This document shows positions 26,346 to 35,757 of a stretch of 64,000 nucleotides of DNA, one piece after another. The stretch is from the NCBI GenBank assembly GCA_030149815.1, contig JASLHI010000004.1:1-64000 (forward strand), written 5' to 3'. Positions within the stretch are counted from its first letter, which is position 1. Each line of letters opens with the position of its first letter. Position numbers and translations under genes: made by a program. Source of the stretch: Aquirhabdus sp. GTDB taxonomy: Bacteria > Pseudomonadota > Gammaproteobacteria > Pseudomonadales > Moraxellaceae. The notes under the pieces were generated by a model. It had not been told where the DNA came from and did not search any database. It saw nothing but the letters and a program-made list of their open reading frames with translations.

Positions 26346-27476
26346 ATGACCCTCGAAGCCTTCAACCTTGCCGCACAGCTTGCTTCTTTGACTGAACAAT
26401 CATTGAAGCGGACTCCACGCGCGTTGTCACATGGAGTGACACCGAAGATCTGGCGTGATGGGAAAGAATATTTGAATTTTTCCAGTAATGATTATCTGGG
26501 CTTGGCTGGTCACTACGCACTGCGAGATGCTGTTGTTGAAACATTGAATCAGCATGGCGTTGGTGCTGGCGCTGCGCATTTGATTACGGGACATACTGAG
26601 TTGCACGAACGTCTGGAACATCGATTGGCGCAAGTCAGCGGTTATCCGCGAGCATTGATATTTTCGACAGGTTATATGGCGAATATGGGTGTACTAGATG
26701 CCTTACTGACGCCGAAAAGTACGATTTACCAAGATAAACTCAATCATGCGTCACTGATAGACGGAGCAAGGCTTTCTGGCGCGATTCATCGGCGTTATCC
26801 GCATCAGGATTTAGAAGCATTGGAGCGTTGGCTTGAAATAGATCAATCGGAGTTAAAGCTAATTGCAACGGATCAGGTATTTAGCATGGACGGTACGGAA
26901 GCTAATCTGCCGAAGTTATGTTTACTTGCTGAAAAATACCAAGCTGCGCTGATGATTGATGATGCGCATGGTTTTGGTATCCGCGCTGAACCATTACCCC
27001 AAGTCGATGTATATATGGCGACTTTAGGCAAAGCTGTTGGAACGTTTGGTGCGTTTGTTGCGGGTTCAGATGAGTTAATTGAGTTCCTGCAGAGTCGAGC
27101 GCGGACGTTTTGTTTTACCACGGCGACGCCACCTATTTTGGCTGCGGCAACGCTTGCTGCACTGGATGTCATCGAGATTGAAACTTGGCGGCGAGAGCGT
27201 TTAGCTGCGCATGTGGTGCGATTACGTCTGGCATTACAAGAACAGGATTGGCAACTAACTGAGAGCCAAACCGCAATTCAACCGATTATCGTGGGTTCGG
27301 CAGAGCAGGCATTGGCTTTATCCCAGAAATTGGAAGAGCAGGGAATTCTTGCAGTCGCGATTCGTCCGCCAACTGTTCCTGTTGGAACCAGTCGACTTCG
27401 AGTGACTCTCAGCGCGGCACATTCGGATGATGATGTGGGGCAACTGATTGAAGTGTTAGGAAAATTGAGGAATTAA
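26346..27476 (+). CDS. bioF: 8-amino-7-oxononanoate synthase
   Basis: This 376-residue alpha-oxoamine synthase condenses pimeloyl-ACP (or CoA) with alanine in biotin synthesis. FSSNDYLGL, GVGAGAAHLITGHTELHERLE (core GAGAAHLITG), the aspartate of MIDDAHGFG and the PLP lysine K229 in ATLGKAVGTFG are present, as is RPPTVPVGTSRLRVTLSA (RPPTVP-GTSRLR) near the end. Length is normal. AAGT/AGGAAG precedes the ATG. It pairs functionally with bioB just upstream. Confidence 0.95.
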   Translation: MTLEAFNLAAQLASLTEQSLKRTPRALSHGVTPKIWRDGKEYLNFSSNDYLGLAGHYALRDAVVETLNQHGVGAGAAHLITGHTELHERLEHRLAQVSGYPRALIFSTGYMANMGVLDALLTPKSTIYQDKLNHASLIDGARLSGAIHRRYPHQDLEALERWLEIDQSELKLIATDQVFSMDGTEANLPKLCLLAEKYQAALMIDDAHGFGIRAEPLPQVDVYMATLGKAVGTFGAFVAGSDELIEFLQSRARTFCFTTATPPILAAATLAALDVIEIETWRRERLAAHVVRLRLALQEQDWQLTESQTAIQPIIVGSAEQALALSQKLEEQGILAVAIRPPTVPVGTSRLRVTLSAAHSDDDVGQLIEVLGKLRN

Positions 27477-27733
27477 ATTTAAGCACATTATTGCTTTTGT
27501 AAACTATGGTCATCAGTATGATTCTAAAGCGCTTTATTATTGTCAGTTCATGGTTTAGTCAGGTTGCTTGTGCGAATCTTGAAATAGCGATTGAAAAATA
27601 ACAAATTTTAAGTGCGTCACGAAGACTTTAGGCGTTTAACACAAGTTTTTTGGACGATTCAGTCTGGTTGAGAATGGCGTTTTATAGAATCATAGCGTAA
27701 GACTATAGATGACAAAGTAAAGAGCAAAGCCTC
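27477..27733 (+). promoter_or_regulatory. alkB upstream region
   Basis: These 257 bases between bioF and alkB contain no gene. They should hold the alkB promoter. A single ATTGTCA half-site occurs at 27539-27545, and TATAGA elements lie near 27683 and 27703. No AlkR or AlkS-type regulator is adjacent. Confidence 0.35.
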
Positions 27734-28960
27734 ATGAATGCCAATACCCCAATCGAGCTGTTGAAGCAGCAGTCTGAACATGCACCTAAGCATAAAGATC
27801 CAAAACGTTATTTGTGGCTGCTGAGTCCAGCATTACCCTTAATTGGGTTAGCCGCAGCGACAGGATACGCCATAGCCCCCAAAAAACTACGCGTTATGGC
27901 TGCGCTAGGTCCAATTATGTTGCATGGCGTAATTCCATTGATTGATAAGATGGTGGGCGCTGATGCAGAAAATCATCCAGAAGAAGCGATTAAGCAGCTA
28001 GAGAACGATCCATACTATATGCGCATTGTCAAAGCGTATATTCCGTTGCAATATCTGACAACGATTGTGGGTGCTTACGCTGCTAGTCGTAAAGGAACGC
28101 CATTGATTGATCAGATTGTGCTGGGTATGTCGGTGGGTGCGGTGAATGGTATCGCGCTCAATACTGCGCATGAATTAAGCCATAAACCAGAAAAGGTCTA
28201 TCACTATTTATCCCATATGGCATTGTTGCCAACGGGTTATGTTCATTTCCGTATCGAACATCCTTACGGCCATCACAAACGTGTCGCTACACCTGAAGAT
28301 CCAGCATCTTCACAAATGGGTGAAAGCTTTTGGCAATTCTGGCCACGCACTGTGGTGGGTAGTTTTAAATCCGCTATTGAGATTGAGACAGCACGTCTCA
28401 AACGCCGTGGTAAAGGGTGGTGGTCACTTGACAATGAGCTTTTGCAGGGATGGGCTATGGCTGGTGCATTCCATGCAACGATGATTGCCGTTTTTGGTCG
28501 TCGTGTGATTCCCTTTATGGCAACGCAAGCTGTGTATGGCTTTACCTTGTTTGAAGTGATCAACTACCTCGAACATTATGGTTTGAAGCGTCAAAAGCTG
28601 GACAATGGCAAATATGAACGTACCATGCCTGAACACAGCTGGAATAATAACAGCATGGTCACTAATTTATTCCTATACCAATTGCAACGTCATTCGGATC
28701 ACCATGCATATCCGACGCGTGCCTTTCAAGCATTACGTCATTTTGAAGATGTTCCGCAATTGCCAGCAGGTTATGCCTCATTGCTATTGCCCGCGATTAT
28801 TCCTCGCTGGTGGTATAAGCTCATGGATCAACGCGTGGTGGATAACTATAAAGGTGATTTGAATAAAGCGAACGTCTATCCAAAAGCACGTGCTCGATTA
28901 TTTGCTAAATATGGTGTGGTTGATCAGCAATTAGCAGAAAAAGTAGAGTCAGAAGCGTAA
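27734..28960 (+). CDS. alkB: Alkane 1-monooxygenase
   Basis: This 408-residue integral-membrane di-iron hydroxylase converts n-alkanes to 1-alkanols with rubredoxin-supplied electrons. All the histidine boxes are intact: HELSHK (from H146), EHPYGHH (E175-H181), the AlkB-specific NYLEHYG (from N277) and LQRHSDHH (L317-H324). Six membrane helices fit the hydropathy. Rubredoxin and rubredoxin reductase are not in the window. An AlkJ-like dehydrogenase lies on the opposite strand just beyond the terminator. Confidence 0.95.
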   Translation: MNANTPIELLKQQSEHAPKHKDPKRYLWLLSPALPLIGLAAATGYAIAPKKLRVMAALGPIMLHGVIPLIDKMVGADAENHPEEAIKQLENDPYYMRIVKAYIPLQYLTTIVGAYAASRKGTPLIDQIVLGMSVGAVNGIALNTAHELSHKPEKVYHYLSHMALLPTGYVHFRIEHPYGHHKRVATPEDPASSQMGESFWQFWPRTVVGSFKSAIEIETARLKRRGKGWWSLDNELLQGWAMAGAFHATMIAVFGRRVIPFMATQAVYGFTLFEVINYLEHYGLKRQKLDNGKYERTMPEHSWNNNSMVTNLFLYQLQRHSDHHAYPTRAFQALRHFEDVPQLPAGYASLLLPAIIPRWWYKLMDQRVVDNYKGDLNKANVYPKARARLFAKYGVVDQQLAEKVESEA

Positions 28961-28977
28961 GAGTAGTATTTCTAAAG

Positions 28978-29008
28978 AAAACCCACCGTAAGGTGGGTTT
29001 TCTTTTTG
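28978..29008 (+). terminator. Terminator after alkB
   Basis: Perfect 10-bp arms AAAACCCACC (28978-28987) and GGTGGGTTTT (28992-29001) are followed by a T tract. A-richness on the other side could also stop minus-strand transcription. Confidence 0.88.
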
Positions 29009-29062
29009 TATTTTTAATAACCTGATCTATGATATTCCTATTTTTATTATTCATATCAGTAT

Positions 29063-29566
29063 TTAATTAGATTTTTCCCACAAACCTTCCATCATCACAG
29101 GGTAGCTTATAGGTCTGAATGATGTAAATTTGATATCACGAACATGAGTGAAGTCAGACCAAAGTAGCTGACTACCTCTCATCCAGCGGGTAGGGCGAAC
29201 GCGCTTTTCAATTTGAGCTAATTCCTCGGGAGTTGCTGGGCGCAACGCGCTGACCGTACCATAAAGTCGCACTCCAGGTGGCGAGCTGAATTGCCCTTTC
29301 AACAACGATTTAAACCAGAATGATGGTTTGGTATTCACGGTCATTAGACAAATGTTGGGGTTTGTTGCAAGATTTTTTGCGAGCGCGTTGGTGTACTGAT
29401 CAAAATAAAAACCTGTCTGATCATCTCGTAAAAAGACCGTGCCGACAGGTGTCACATTAGGACACCCATCTTGATCAACAGATGCAATCGCACAGTGTAT
29501 TGCGGATTTTTGCCCACGTTCTACGGCGCGTTTAATTTCATCCCAATGTGTTCTGAGATCCATCAT
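29063..29566 (-). CDS. Pyridoxamine 5'-phosphate oxidase-like (flavin-binding split-barrel) protein
   Basis: This 167-residue PNPOx-fold protein shows AIASVDQDGCPNVTPVGTVFL, where the strand binds FMN or F420 phosphate (core CPNVTPVG), DQYTNALAKNLATNPNICLM and VRLYGTVSALRPATPEE. Such proteins bind FMN, haem or F420; the reaction is unknown. AAGGAG precedes two adjacent ATGs, so translation may begin at either 29566 or 29563. It follows the AlkJ-like gene by 19 bases on the same strand and is probably its operon partner. Confidence 0.75.
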   Translation of the reverse strand: MMDLRTHWDEIKRAVERGQKSAIHCAIASVDQDGCPNVTPVGTVFLRDDQTGFYFDQYTNALAKNLATNPNICLMTVNTKPSFWFKSLLKGQFSSPPGVRLYGTVSALRPATPEELAQIEKRVRPTRWMRGSQLLWSDFTHVRDIKFTSFRPISYPVMMEGLWEKSN

Positions 29567-29585
29567 GGATTCTCCTTAGAATGAC

Positions 29586-31202
29586 TTAAAGCCCTGCTTT
29601 AATCATATCCGCTGCCTTTTCCGCAATCATTACGGTTGGTGCATTGGTATTGCCATTCACCACGGCTGGCATGATTGACGCATCGACAACGCGTAAGCCC
29701 TGAACGCCATAGACTTTAAGCGTTGGGTCAACGACAGCCATATCATCTACACCCATCTTACAGCTACCAACAGGGTGATAAACCGTGTCGGTGCGTTGGC
29801 GTAGGATTGCGCGAATGTCATCATCATTTTGAATGTTTGACGTAAATAGGTCTTTGCTAATGACATCCTTAAATGCTTCCGCATCCATCAGTTTCTTGGT
29901 CATCTTGAAGCCTGCAACCATATCTTCAATATCTGCAGGATCACCGAAGAAATTTGGATCAATAAGTAGCTTGTCATCCATTGTTGAACCACTCAGTTGC
30001 ACTGTGCCGCGGCTGCGTGGATTTAGCAAACAAACGTGGCAGGAAATTCCATGCCCCATGTGCATGGTGCGTGCATGGTTATCCACGAGTGCAACAACGA
30101 AATGCAATTGCACATTCGGAATTTCGAGTTCAGGTTTGGTTTTTAGAAAACCGCCGCATTCCGCAAAGTTACTGGCGACCATACCATGATGAGTCTGGCG
30201 GTATTTTTGGATTTGACCGAGCATGTTCACTGAGCCACTGATTGAGATACCGAAGGTATCTCTGGTGTTTTGGGATTTGTAGCCAAAAACAAAATCAGGA
30301 TGGTCATGTAAATTTTTACCAACACCAGGGAGGTGTTGTGTCACTTGAATACCGTGTTTTTCCAGCTCCTGACGATCGCCAATACCAGAAACCATGAGGA
30401 GTTGAGGTGATTGGAATGCGCCAGCAGAAACAAGTACTTCACGGCGTGCGAGTATCGTTTTTCTCACACCATTTTGTTTGAATTCTACGCCAACCGCGCG
30501 ACCATTTTCGATGATGATACGTTGTGCCAGTGCATTGATTTCAACATGTAGATTGGCACGTTTACCCATGTGTGGGAATAAATAACCTTTAGCAGCACTC
30601 CAGCGCGCGCCATTCTTTTGCGTCACTTGATATGTGCCTAAACCTTCTTGGGTTGCACCGTTGAAGTCATTATTAATCGGATAGCCCACTTCATTGGCAG
30701 CAGCAAGATAGGTGTTTTGCAGCGGGTTGTCGGATTGCAAATCACTGACGTTTAATGGGCCGCCTTGACCGTGATATTCGTCGTGAATACGTTCGTTATT
30801 TTCTGATTTTTTGAAATAGGGAAGAACTTCGTTGTAAGACCAACCTGTATTGCCGAGCGCGGCCCAATCATCATAGTCTTTGCGATTGCCGCGAATATAC
30901 GCCATGGCATTGATTGCTGATGAACCGCCTAAACATTTACCGCGAGGCTGGTAGCCTTTACGTCCATTGAGTCCTGCTTGAGGAACAGTTTCAAGCGCCC
31001 AGTTATTCAATTTGGATGGAATGATGAGTACAGCTCCAACGGGAATATTGACCATCCAGCTATCTCCGCCACCGCCAGCTTCAAGAAGGCATAGGGATAC
31101 ATTTGGATCTTCCGTGAGGCGACCTGCGAGTACACTGCCAGCTGATCCGCCGCCGATCACGATGTAGTCAAATTCTGTTACGTTATCAGTGGAGCTTGTC
31201 AT
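29586..31202 (-). CDS. alkJ: GMC-family FAD-dependent alcohol dehydrogenase, AlkJ-like
   Basis: This 538-residue GMC oxidoreductase has an N-terminal FAD-binding VIGGGSAGSVLAGRL, PRGKCLGGSSAINAMAYIRG (GMC signature 1, in parts PRGKCLGGSS and INAMAYIRG), GAFQSPQLLMVSGIG (signature 2) and the C-terminal catalytic HPVGSCKMG with NGNTNAPTVMIAEKAADMI. I recall close agreement with AlkJ of Pseudomonas (NWA-ET-PQ-GLNGR, VTQKNGARWSAAKGYL), a membrane-associated dehydrogenase that oxidises medium-chain alkanols to aldehydes using the respiratory chain. alkB lies head-on nearby, so together they give alkane to aldehyde conversion. Choline dehydrogenase is the main alternative. Confidence 0.82.
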   Translation of the reverse strand: MTSSTDNVTEFDYIVIGGGSAGSVLAGRLTEDPNVSLCLLEAGGGGDSWMVNIPVGAVLIIPSKLNNWALETVPQAGLNGRKGYQPRGKCLGGSSAINAMAYIRGNRKDYDDWAALGNTGWSYNEVLPYFKKSENNERIHDEYHGQGGPLNVSDLQSDNPLQNTYLAAANEVGYPINNDFNGATQEGLGTYQVTQKNGARWSAAKGYLFPHMGKRANLHVEINALAQRIIIENGRAVGVEFKQNGVRKTILARREVLVSAGAFQSPQLLMVSGIGDRQELEKHGIQVTQHLPGVGKNLHDHPDFVFGYKSQNTRDTFGISISGSVNMLGQIQKYRQTHHGMVASNFAECGGFLKTKPELEIPNVQLHFVVALVDNHARTMHMGHGISCHVCLLNPRSRGTVQLSGSTMDDKLLIDPNFFGDPADIEDMVAGFKMTKKLMDAEAFKDVISKDLFTSNIQNDDDIRAILRQRTDTVYHPVGSCKMGVDDMAVVDPTLKVYGVQGLRVVDASIMPAVVNGNTNAPTVMIAEKAADMIKAGL

Positions 31203-31289
31203 TTTTGTTTATCCATAGAAGTACAGTTGTATAGTTATTAATTATGCCGAAAAATGATACGTTTGCGTATCTTTATTCATCCATAAAAC

Positions 31290-31925
31290 TTAAGCATACG
31301 TCTGTGTGATTGTCGTGAGTACAGGTTCCCATTGTGCTTGAATGGGTTGATACAGTTTTTGAGTATGATCAAACACACTTAAGCCTTGTGTGGCGAGCTG
31401 TGGATAGGCGCTGCGTTCAGTAATCCATGCAATCGGCTGATGCCCCAGATGAGTGAAGAACTCTTGTAGTTGCTTGTTGGTTGCCGACTGCGCGCGGACG
31501 CGATTTGCCAGTAAATGGACATGTACCTTGCCTTTGCGTACACGTTTGATATCGTCAATATTTTTCAAAAAACGTTGTGTACTATCAATATCAAAAAACG
31601 ACGGCTGAATTGGGGTAATGATCGCATGACTTTCTGCAATTAGTTGTTCTGCATGATCACTGTCCAATGCCCCTGGTGCATCAATGATTAACCATTCAGT
31701 TTTTTTTGGGACATCTCCGATGCTTTTGTCATTGCGCCAATCTAGGCTGATGATTGGGTGTGCGCTTTCTGGACGGCGCTTTAACCATTGTAGGGAGGAT
31801 TTTTGTGGATCCGCATCTGCGAGTGCGACTTTTTCACCACGTTGGGCGAGGGCCGCGGCGAGTGTAATGGCCGTCATGGTTTTACCACAGCCACCTTTCT
31901 GATTGGCGATTAAGATTGTTTTCAT
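31290..31925 (-). CDS. Orphan ParA/MinD-family ATPase
   Basis: This 211-residue deviant Walker-A ATPase starts at 31925 (the longer frame to 31976 adds residues before the beta-strand). [10 protein letters not shown] is the P loop with the signature lysine, [14 protein letters not shown] holds the switch region, and [13 protein letters not shown] is Walker B. No ParB, MinC or MinE gene is adjacent and no parS-like sites were seen. Chromosomal solitary ParA proteins position cellular cargo such as chemoreceptor arrays, carboxysomes or pili; the cargo here is unknown. Confidence 0.8.
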   Translation of the reverse strand: MKTILIANQKGGCGKTMTAITLAAALAQRGEKVALADADPQKSSLQWLKRRPESAHPIISLDWRNDKSIGDVPKKTEWLIIDAPGALDSDHAEQLIAESHAIITPIQPSFFDIDSTQRFLKNIDDIKRVRKGKVHVHLLANRVRAQSATNKQLQEFFTHLGHQPIAWITERSAYPQLATQGLSVFDHTQKLYQPIQAQWEPVLTTITQTYA

Positions 31926-32007
31926 GCAAATATCCGTTTCAAAATTCTGGATCGGGCTTAGTTCTGAGCATAACAAAGTTTAATGCCAGAATCGTGGAAG
32001 TTTGCAT

Positions 32008-32041
32008 AAAAAAAGGACACGCTAAGCATGTCCTTTTTTTG
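32008..32041 (-). terminator. Terminator of the ornithine decarboxylase gene
   Basis: AAAAAAAGGACA and TGTCCTTTTTTT around CGCTAAGCA form a strong, symmetric stem 15 bases past the stop at 32055, with T/A tracts on both strands. Confidence 0.85.
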
Positions 32042-32054
32042 AGTCTAAGATTAA

Positions 32055-33224
32055 TTAGTCTAAGTAGTAAGTTGCTAGTGGTGGGAAACCATTGAACTCT
32101 ACCGATGAGTAAGAGTTGGTGTATGCACCTGTGGTCATCCAGTAGATTTTGTCTCCAACAGCCAGATTGAGTGGTAATTGATAATCGACGTTTTCATACA
32201 TGATGTCGGTTGAGTCACAGGTTGGACCTGCGAGTACTACACCGCCTTCTTTTTCTTTATCATCCATTTTTGGGGTATAGATTGGATATTTGATCGACTC
32301 ACCTAATGTTTCAATCAGACCTTGGAATAAACCAACATCCAAATACACCCAACGTTTCAAGTCAGTACGTGATTTGCGTGAAATCAAAACGACTTCTGAT
32401 ACGAGTACACCTGATTCGCCAACGAGTGAGCGACCTGGCTCGAGAATGATTTCTGGAACGTCATCACCGTGGTCATCATGCAAATAACGCGCGATTTCTT
32501 CCGCATAAGTTTGGATTGGATTCACTTCAGAGATATAGTTCGCTGGGAAACCACCGCCCATGTTGATCATTTTCAACGTGACGTTTTCTTCGTATTTCAT
32601 CCAGTCAAACATGTATTTGACTTTAGAGAGAGCTGCATCCCAAACTGCGATGTCTTTCTGCTGGCTACCCACATGGAAAGAAATACCGTAAGGAATCAAG
32701 CCGAGAAGCTTGGCTTGTACTAATAGATCCAGAGCCATATCTGGATGGCAACCAAACTTACGTGACAAAGGCCATTCAGCAGTTTCACCGCCTTCGACCA
32801 AGATACGGACGAATACTTTAGAGCCTGGTGCATTTTCAGCAATGCTTTGCAGGTCATTTTTTGAATCGGTCACGAACAAACGCACGCCTTTTTCATAGGC
32901 ATATTTCACATGTGCCGCTTTCTTGATGGTATTACCGTAAGAAATGCGGTCAGGCGTCACGCCACATTCGAGGACGCGATTCAATTCGAAGATCGATGCG
33001 ATATCGAAGCTTGAACCGAGTTCGTTGAGCAATTTGACCACGGGCGCACCTGGGTTTGCTTTCAACGCATAATGCACTTTGGCATTTGGGAAGCATGTGG
33101 TCAGTTCTTTGTATTTTTGACGGATGATTTCCAAGTCAACCACCAGAAACGGCGTTTCTTTACCTTGGGAAAACTCTTGAATTTTTGTCCACTCTGCTGG
33201 GGAGCAATAGTTATTCAGGTTCAT
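32055..33224 (-). CDS. speC: Ornithine (lysine) decarboxylase, alanine-racemase fold type
   Basis: This 389-residue fold-III PLP decarboxylase resembles eukaryotic ODC and the Pseudomonas SpeC type rather than the large E. coli enzyme. PLP lysine K55 is in HYALKANP; FDIASIFELNRVLE, HVGSQQKD, MGGGFPANY, EPGRSLVGESG (phosphate and substrate binding) and the catalytic cysteine in GPTCDSTDIMYEN all follow the family order. It makes putrescine from ornithine, the entry to polyamines; some relatives also accept lysine. A 270-base upstream gap should hold its promoter. It is monocistronic. Confidence 0.9.
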   Translation of the reverse strand: MNLNNYCSPAEWTKIQEFSQGKETPFLVVDLEIIRQKYKELTTCFPNAKVHYALKANPGAPVVKLLNELGSSFDIASIFELNRVLECGVTPDRISYGNTIKKAAHVKYAYEKGVRLFVTDSKNDLQSIAENAPGSKVFVRILVEGGETAEWPLSRKFGCHPDMALDLLVQAKLLGLIPYGISFHVGSQQKDIAVWDAALSKVKYMFDWMKYEENVTLKMINMGGGFPANYISEVNPIQTYAEEIARYLHDDHGDDVPEIILEPGRSLVGESGVLVSEVVLISRKSRTDLKRWVYLDVGLFQGLIETLGESIKYPIYTPKMDDKEKEGGVVLAGPTCDSTDIMYENVDYQLPLNLAVGDKIYWMTTGAYTNSYSSVEFNGFPPLATYYLD

Positions 33225-33495
33225 GGTGGTTTAACTCAATGAATAAAATCGAAAAATTGTTCTGAGGATGGCTCAGTAACACCACTTTTGCATGACGTTA
33301 GTCATTCTATAAATGACATCGTTTAGCAGGTCTTTCTAAGACCGCCAAAGATATAGCCATAGACGATGAGATTCAAGCATCTCTGTATGTCAAATTGATA
33401 AAAAAACGACAAATTAAAAAATTATTTACATTGTTATCGTAGATCGGTGTTGTTGAGCTGCGATCTACGAATTTACTAAACACTTTAATCAATAA

Positions 33496-34143
33496 TCAAT
33501 CTGGTGCAGCAAGTAAACGTGCTTCTAAATTTGCCGCTTCAAGTTGCTCAGGTTGAGTGAGAGAGAGTTTTAGATCCTTGAGTAGGCCGTTTTCGAGACT
33601 ATATACCCAGCCATGAACTTGTAAAGACTGACCTCGAGCCCAAGCGTCTTCGACGATGGTCGTTTGTCCGATATTCAACACTTGTTCACGGACGTTCAGT
33701 TCGCATAGCCGCGCCTCGCGTGCAGCATCACTCGGCAAATCAGCGAGTACATCGGCATATTTACGCGCAGTGTCTTGAATATGCTGTAGCCAATTATCAA
33801 TTAACCCAAGTCGGCGATTGTGCAGTGCAGCTTGAATACCACCACAACCATAGTGACCAACCACAATGATATGTTCAACTTTCAACACATCTACAGCGAA
33901 TTGCAGCACCGACAGGCAGTTAAAATCGGTGCAAATCACTTGATTTGCAACATTGCGATGCACAAACATTTCACCTGGCGCAAGATCGACGAGTTCGGTT
34001 GCGGGTACACGGCTATCAGAACATCCAATCCATAGGTACTTTGGAGCTTGTTGACCGACTAAACGGCTAAAAAACTCGGGATCACGTTTAGCAGTTTCAG
34101 CAGCCCAAGCGCGATTATTTTGTAATAAGTGATCTAAAGACAT
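33496..34143 (-). CDS. can: Beta-class carbonic anhydrase
   Basis: This 215-residue cytoplasmic zinc enzyme interconverts CO2 and bicarbonate. Zinc ligands C41 (CSDSRVPA), H97 and C100 (GHYGCGG) and the catalytic dyad D43-R45 are all present. Length matches E. coli Can. It supplies bicarbonate for carboxylases such as acetyl-CoA carboxylase. The next gene, a small membrane protein, lies 93 bases upstream on the same strand. Confidence 0.94.
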   Translation of the reverse strand: MSLDHLLQNNRAWAAETAKRDPEFFSRLVGQQAPKYLWIGCSDSRVPATELVDLAPGEMFVHRNVANQVICTDFNCLSVLQFAVDVLKVEHIIVVGHYGCGGIQAALHNRRLGLIDNWLQHIQDTARKYADVLADLPSDAAREARLCELNVREQVLNIGQTTIVEDAWARGQSLQVHGWVYSLENGLLKDLKLSLTQPEQLEAANLEARLLAAPD

Positions 34144-34236
34144 AATAATGACAGCTCAATAGTGAATTATACGAAAAAATGGATTGCAATGATCTCAGTA
34201 TATGATGAAGTCGTTACCGCTTCATTCATGAAAAAA

Positions 34237-34683
34237 TCATTCTTTGGACGTCTGCTCGGCATCTTCTATTTCGATTGATGGCGGTTGATGTCGAGCCAGA
34301 TCCTCGCGGTGGATATTTTCAATCAGGCGAATGAGTTTTCGTTCGCTATACATTGCGGTATAAATCTGAAAAATAAATCCAACCAAGAGTGCGATAAATC
34401 CCCAAAACATCAGACTTCCCAATGCTGCAAGCTGAACGAGCTGGTTAGTTGGCATTTTGCCAATCTCGATTTGACCCGCCAGCATATTTGGATTGAGATA
34501 CAAAGGTTTCTGTTGATAGAGCCAATAGCATAAAATCGCCAATAAAACCCACAATAACCAGCCTGTCATATTCCATGCACGAATTTGACGTAAGCGACTT
34601 TTAATATAGGCATCACGTTTTTGAGCATTCTTGATGAGTTGCTCGGAAATGTGGCTATCGGCGGTGGTTGGATCAATCAACAT
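34237..34683 (-). CDS. Small two-helix membrane protein of unknown function
   Basis: In this 148-residue protein there is a charged N-terminal cytoplasmic segment (KNAQKRDAYIKSRLRQIRAW), membrane helices at about 40-58 (GWLLWVLLAILCYWLYQ) and about 85-110 (AALGSLMFWGFIALLVGFIF), a short loop between them with predicted external face, and a charged C-terminal tail. I recognise no family. It is on the same strand as the carbonic anhydrase gene and may share its transcript. Confidence 0.65.
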   Translation of the reverse strand: MLIDPTTADSHISEQLIKNAQKRDAYIKSRLRQIRAWNMTGWLLWVLLAILCYWLYQQKPLYLNPNMLAGQIEIGKMPTNQLVQLAALGSLMFWGFIALLVGFIFQIYTAMYSERKLIRLIENIHREDLARHQPPSIEIEDAEQTSKE

Positions 34684-34852
34684 TGCAAATCATCCTTGTA
34701 AACTGAGGCTAGGTAGCTTGGTTAAATCTTGGTTAGGTAGCTTAGTTAAAAAGATATAATGTATTTAACCAAAAAACATTCATCAATAAAATGGCAATGA
34801 TGCTTAGAAACGTGGCTTAAACGTTTTATCGTTTAGCTCATCTATTCAACCA

Positions 34853-35368
34853 TTAGCGGACGCGGACTTTTTCTCGTTCGCGTTTAACCAATTTGTCTTT
34901 GATACGCTGACGTTTTAGTGGTGATAAATAATCAACAAAGAGTTTGCCATTTAAATGATCCATCTCATGCTGAATACATACGGCGAATAAACCATCCGCT
35001 TCAATACTAATAGATTCACCTGAAAGATTTAATGCGTCAATTCGTACTCGTGCTGGTCGTTCGACTTTATCGTATATTTCAGGGACAGATAAACATCCTT
35101 CTTCATAAGGAATCGTTTCTGCGCTGAGTGGTGTGACTTTAGGATTAATAAAAATCATCGGCTGACTTTTATCCTCAGAAATATCCATGACAATCAGTTC
35201 GATATGCCGATCAACCTGACTTGCAGCTAAACCGACGCCTGGGGCTGCATACATGGTTTCTAGCATGTCATTTGCAAGAGTGCGGATATCGTCAGTGACT
35301 TTATCAATTGGCTTTGCACGCGTCCTGAGTCTAGGGTCAGGAAAGCTTAAAATGGGAAGTAGTGCCAT
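34853..35368 (-). CDS. def: Peptide deformylase
   Basis: This is a 171-residue iron (zinc) enzyme from the ATG at 35368; the canonical N terminus is [16 protein letters not shown] and the nine-residue extension upstream is not conserved. Motif 1 is GVGLAASQV, motif 2 EGCLSVPE with metal ligand C92, motif 3 QHEMDHLNG with H134, E135, H138. It removes formyl groups from nascent proteins. It is transcribed away from the LysM gene. fmt, its usual partner, is not downstream here. Confidence 0.95.
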   Translation of the reverse strand: MALLPILSFPDPRLRTRAKPIDKVTDDIRTLANDMLETMYAAPGVGLAASQVDRHIELIVMDISEDKSQPMIFINPKVTPLSAETIPYEEGCLSVPEIYDKVERPARVRIDALNLSGESISIEADGLFAVCIQHEMDHLNGKLFVDYLSPLKRQRIKDKLVKREREKVRVR

Positions 35369-35757
35369 GATGTGATGATATTCCTTGTGTTGCATTAATC
35401 ATCAAGATTTGATTAATGAAGATCTATTTTACCGTGTATAACACAGTGATGAAACGCTGTACGATATGAAATATTTGCCTCTGAATATGAATATGTTGCT
35501 TTATATTCCTGATTGAGTAGGTTAATCTTGGAACACATACGTTCAAATGCAATTAAGATGGCGTGAATACTAGACTTAAAGTCAATAAACGCTTATTGTA
35601 AATGTCATCAGGGGACAGACAGGCAGTATAGCCTGAACGTGTGATCCATTATATTAGGGAAATGATAATGAGCGTGTCTATGTCTAAATGCATGCAGCAC
35701 CAATTACAGAATTCTTCATCCGTTTCAGACCAATTGACGCCTCCAAGCGAGCAGACC
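35369..35757. promoter_or_regulatory. Divergent promoter region between def and the LysM gene
   Basis: These 389 bases have no supported gene, though the LysM frame stays open from 35641 (GTG) and an ATG at 35668 has a GGGAAA stretch upstream. The region should contain promoters for def and for tsaP-dprA-tsaC. TTGAGT near 35512 and AGTATA near 35625 are AT-rich candidates, without a confident pair. Confidence 0.35.

Noticed and set aside
27539..27545. ATTGTCA half-site upstream of alkB
   Set aside because: Only one arm is present; no matching TGACAAT at the right spacing, so it does not support joining alkB to the TetR regulon.
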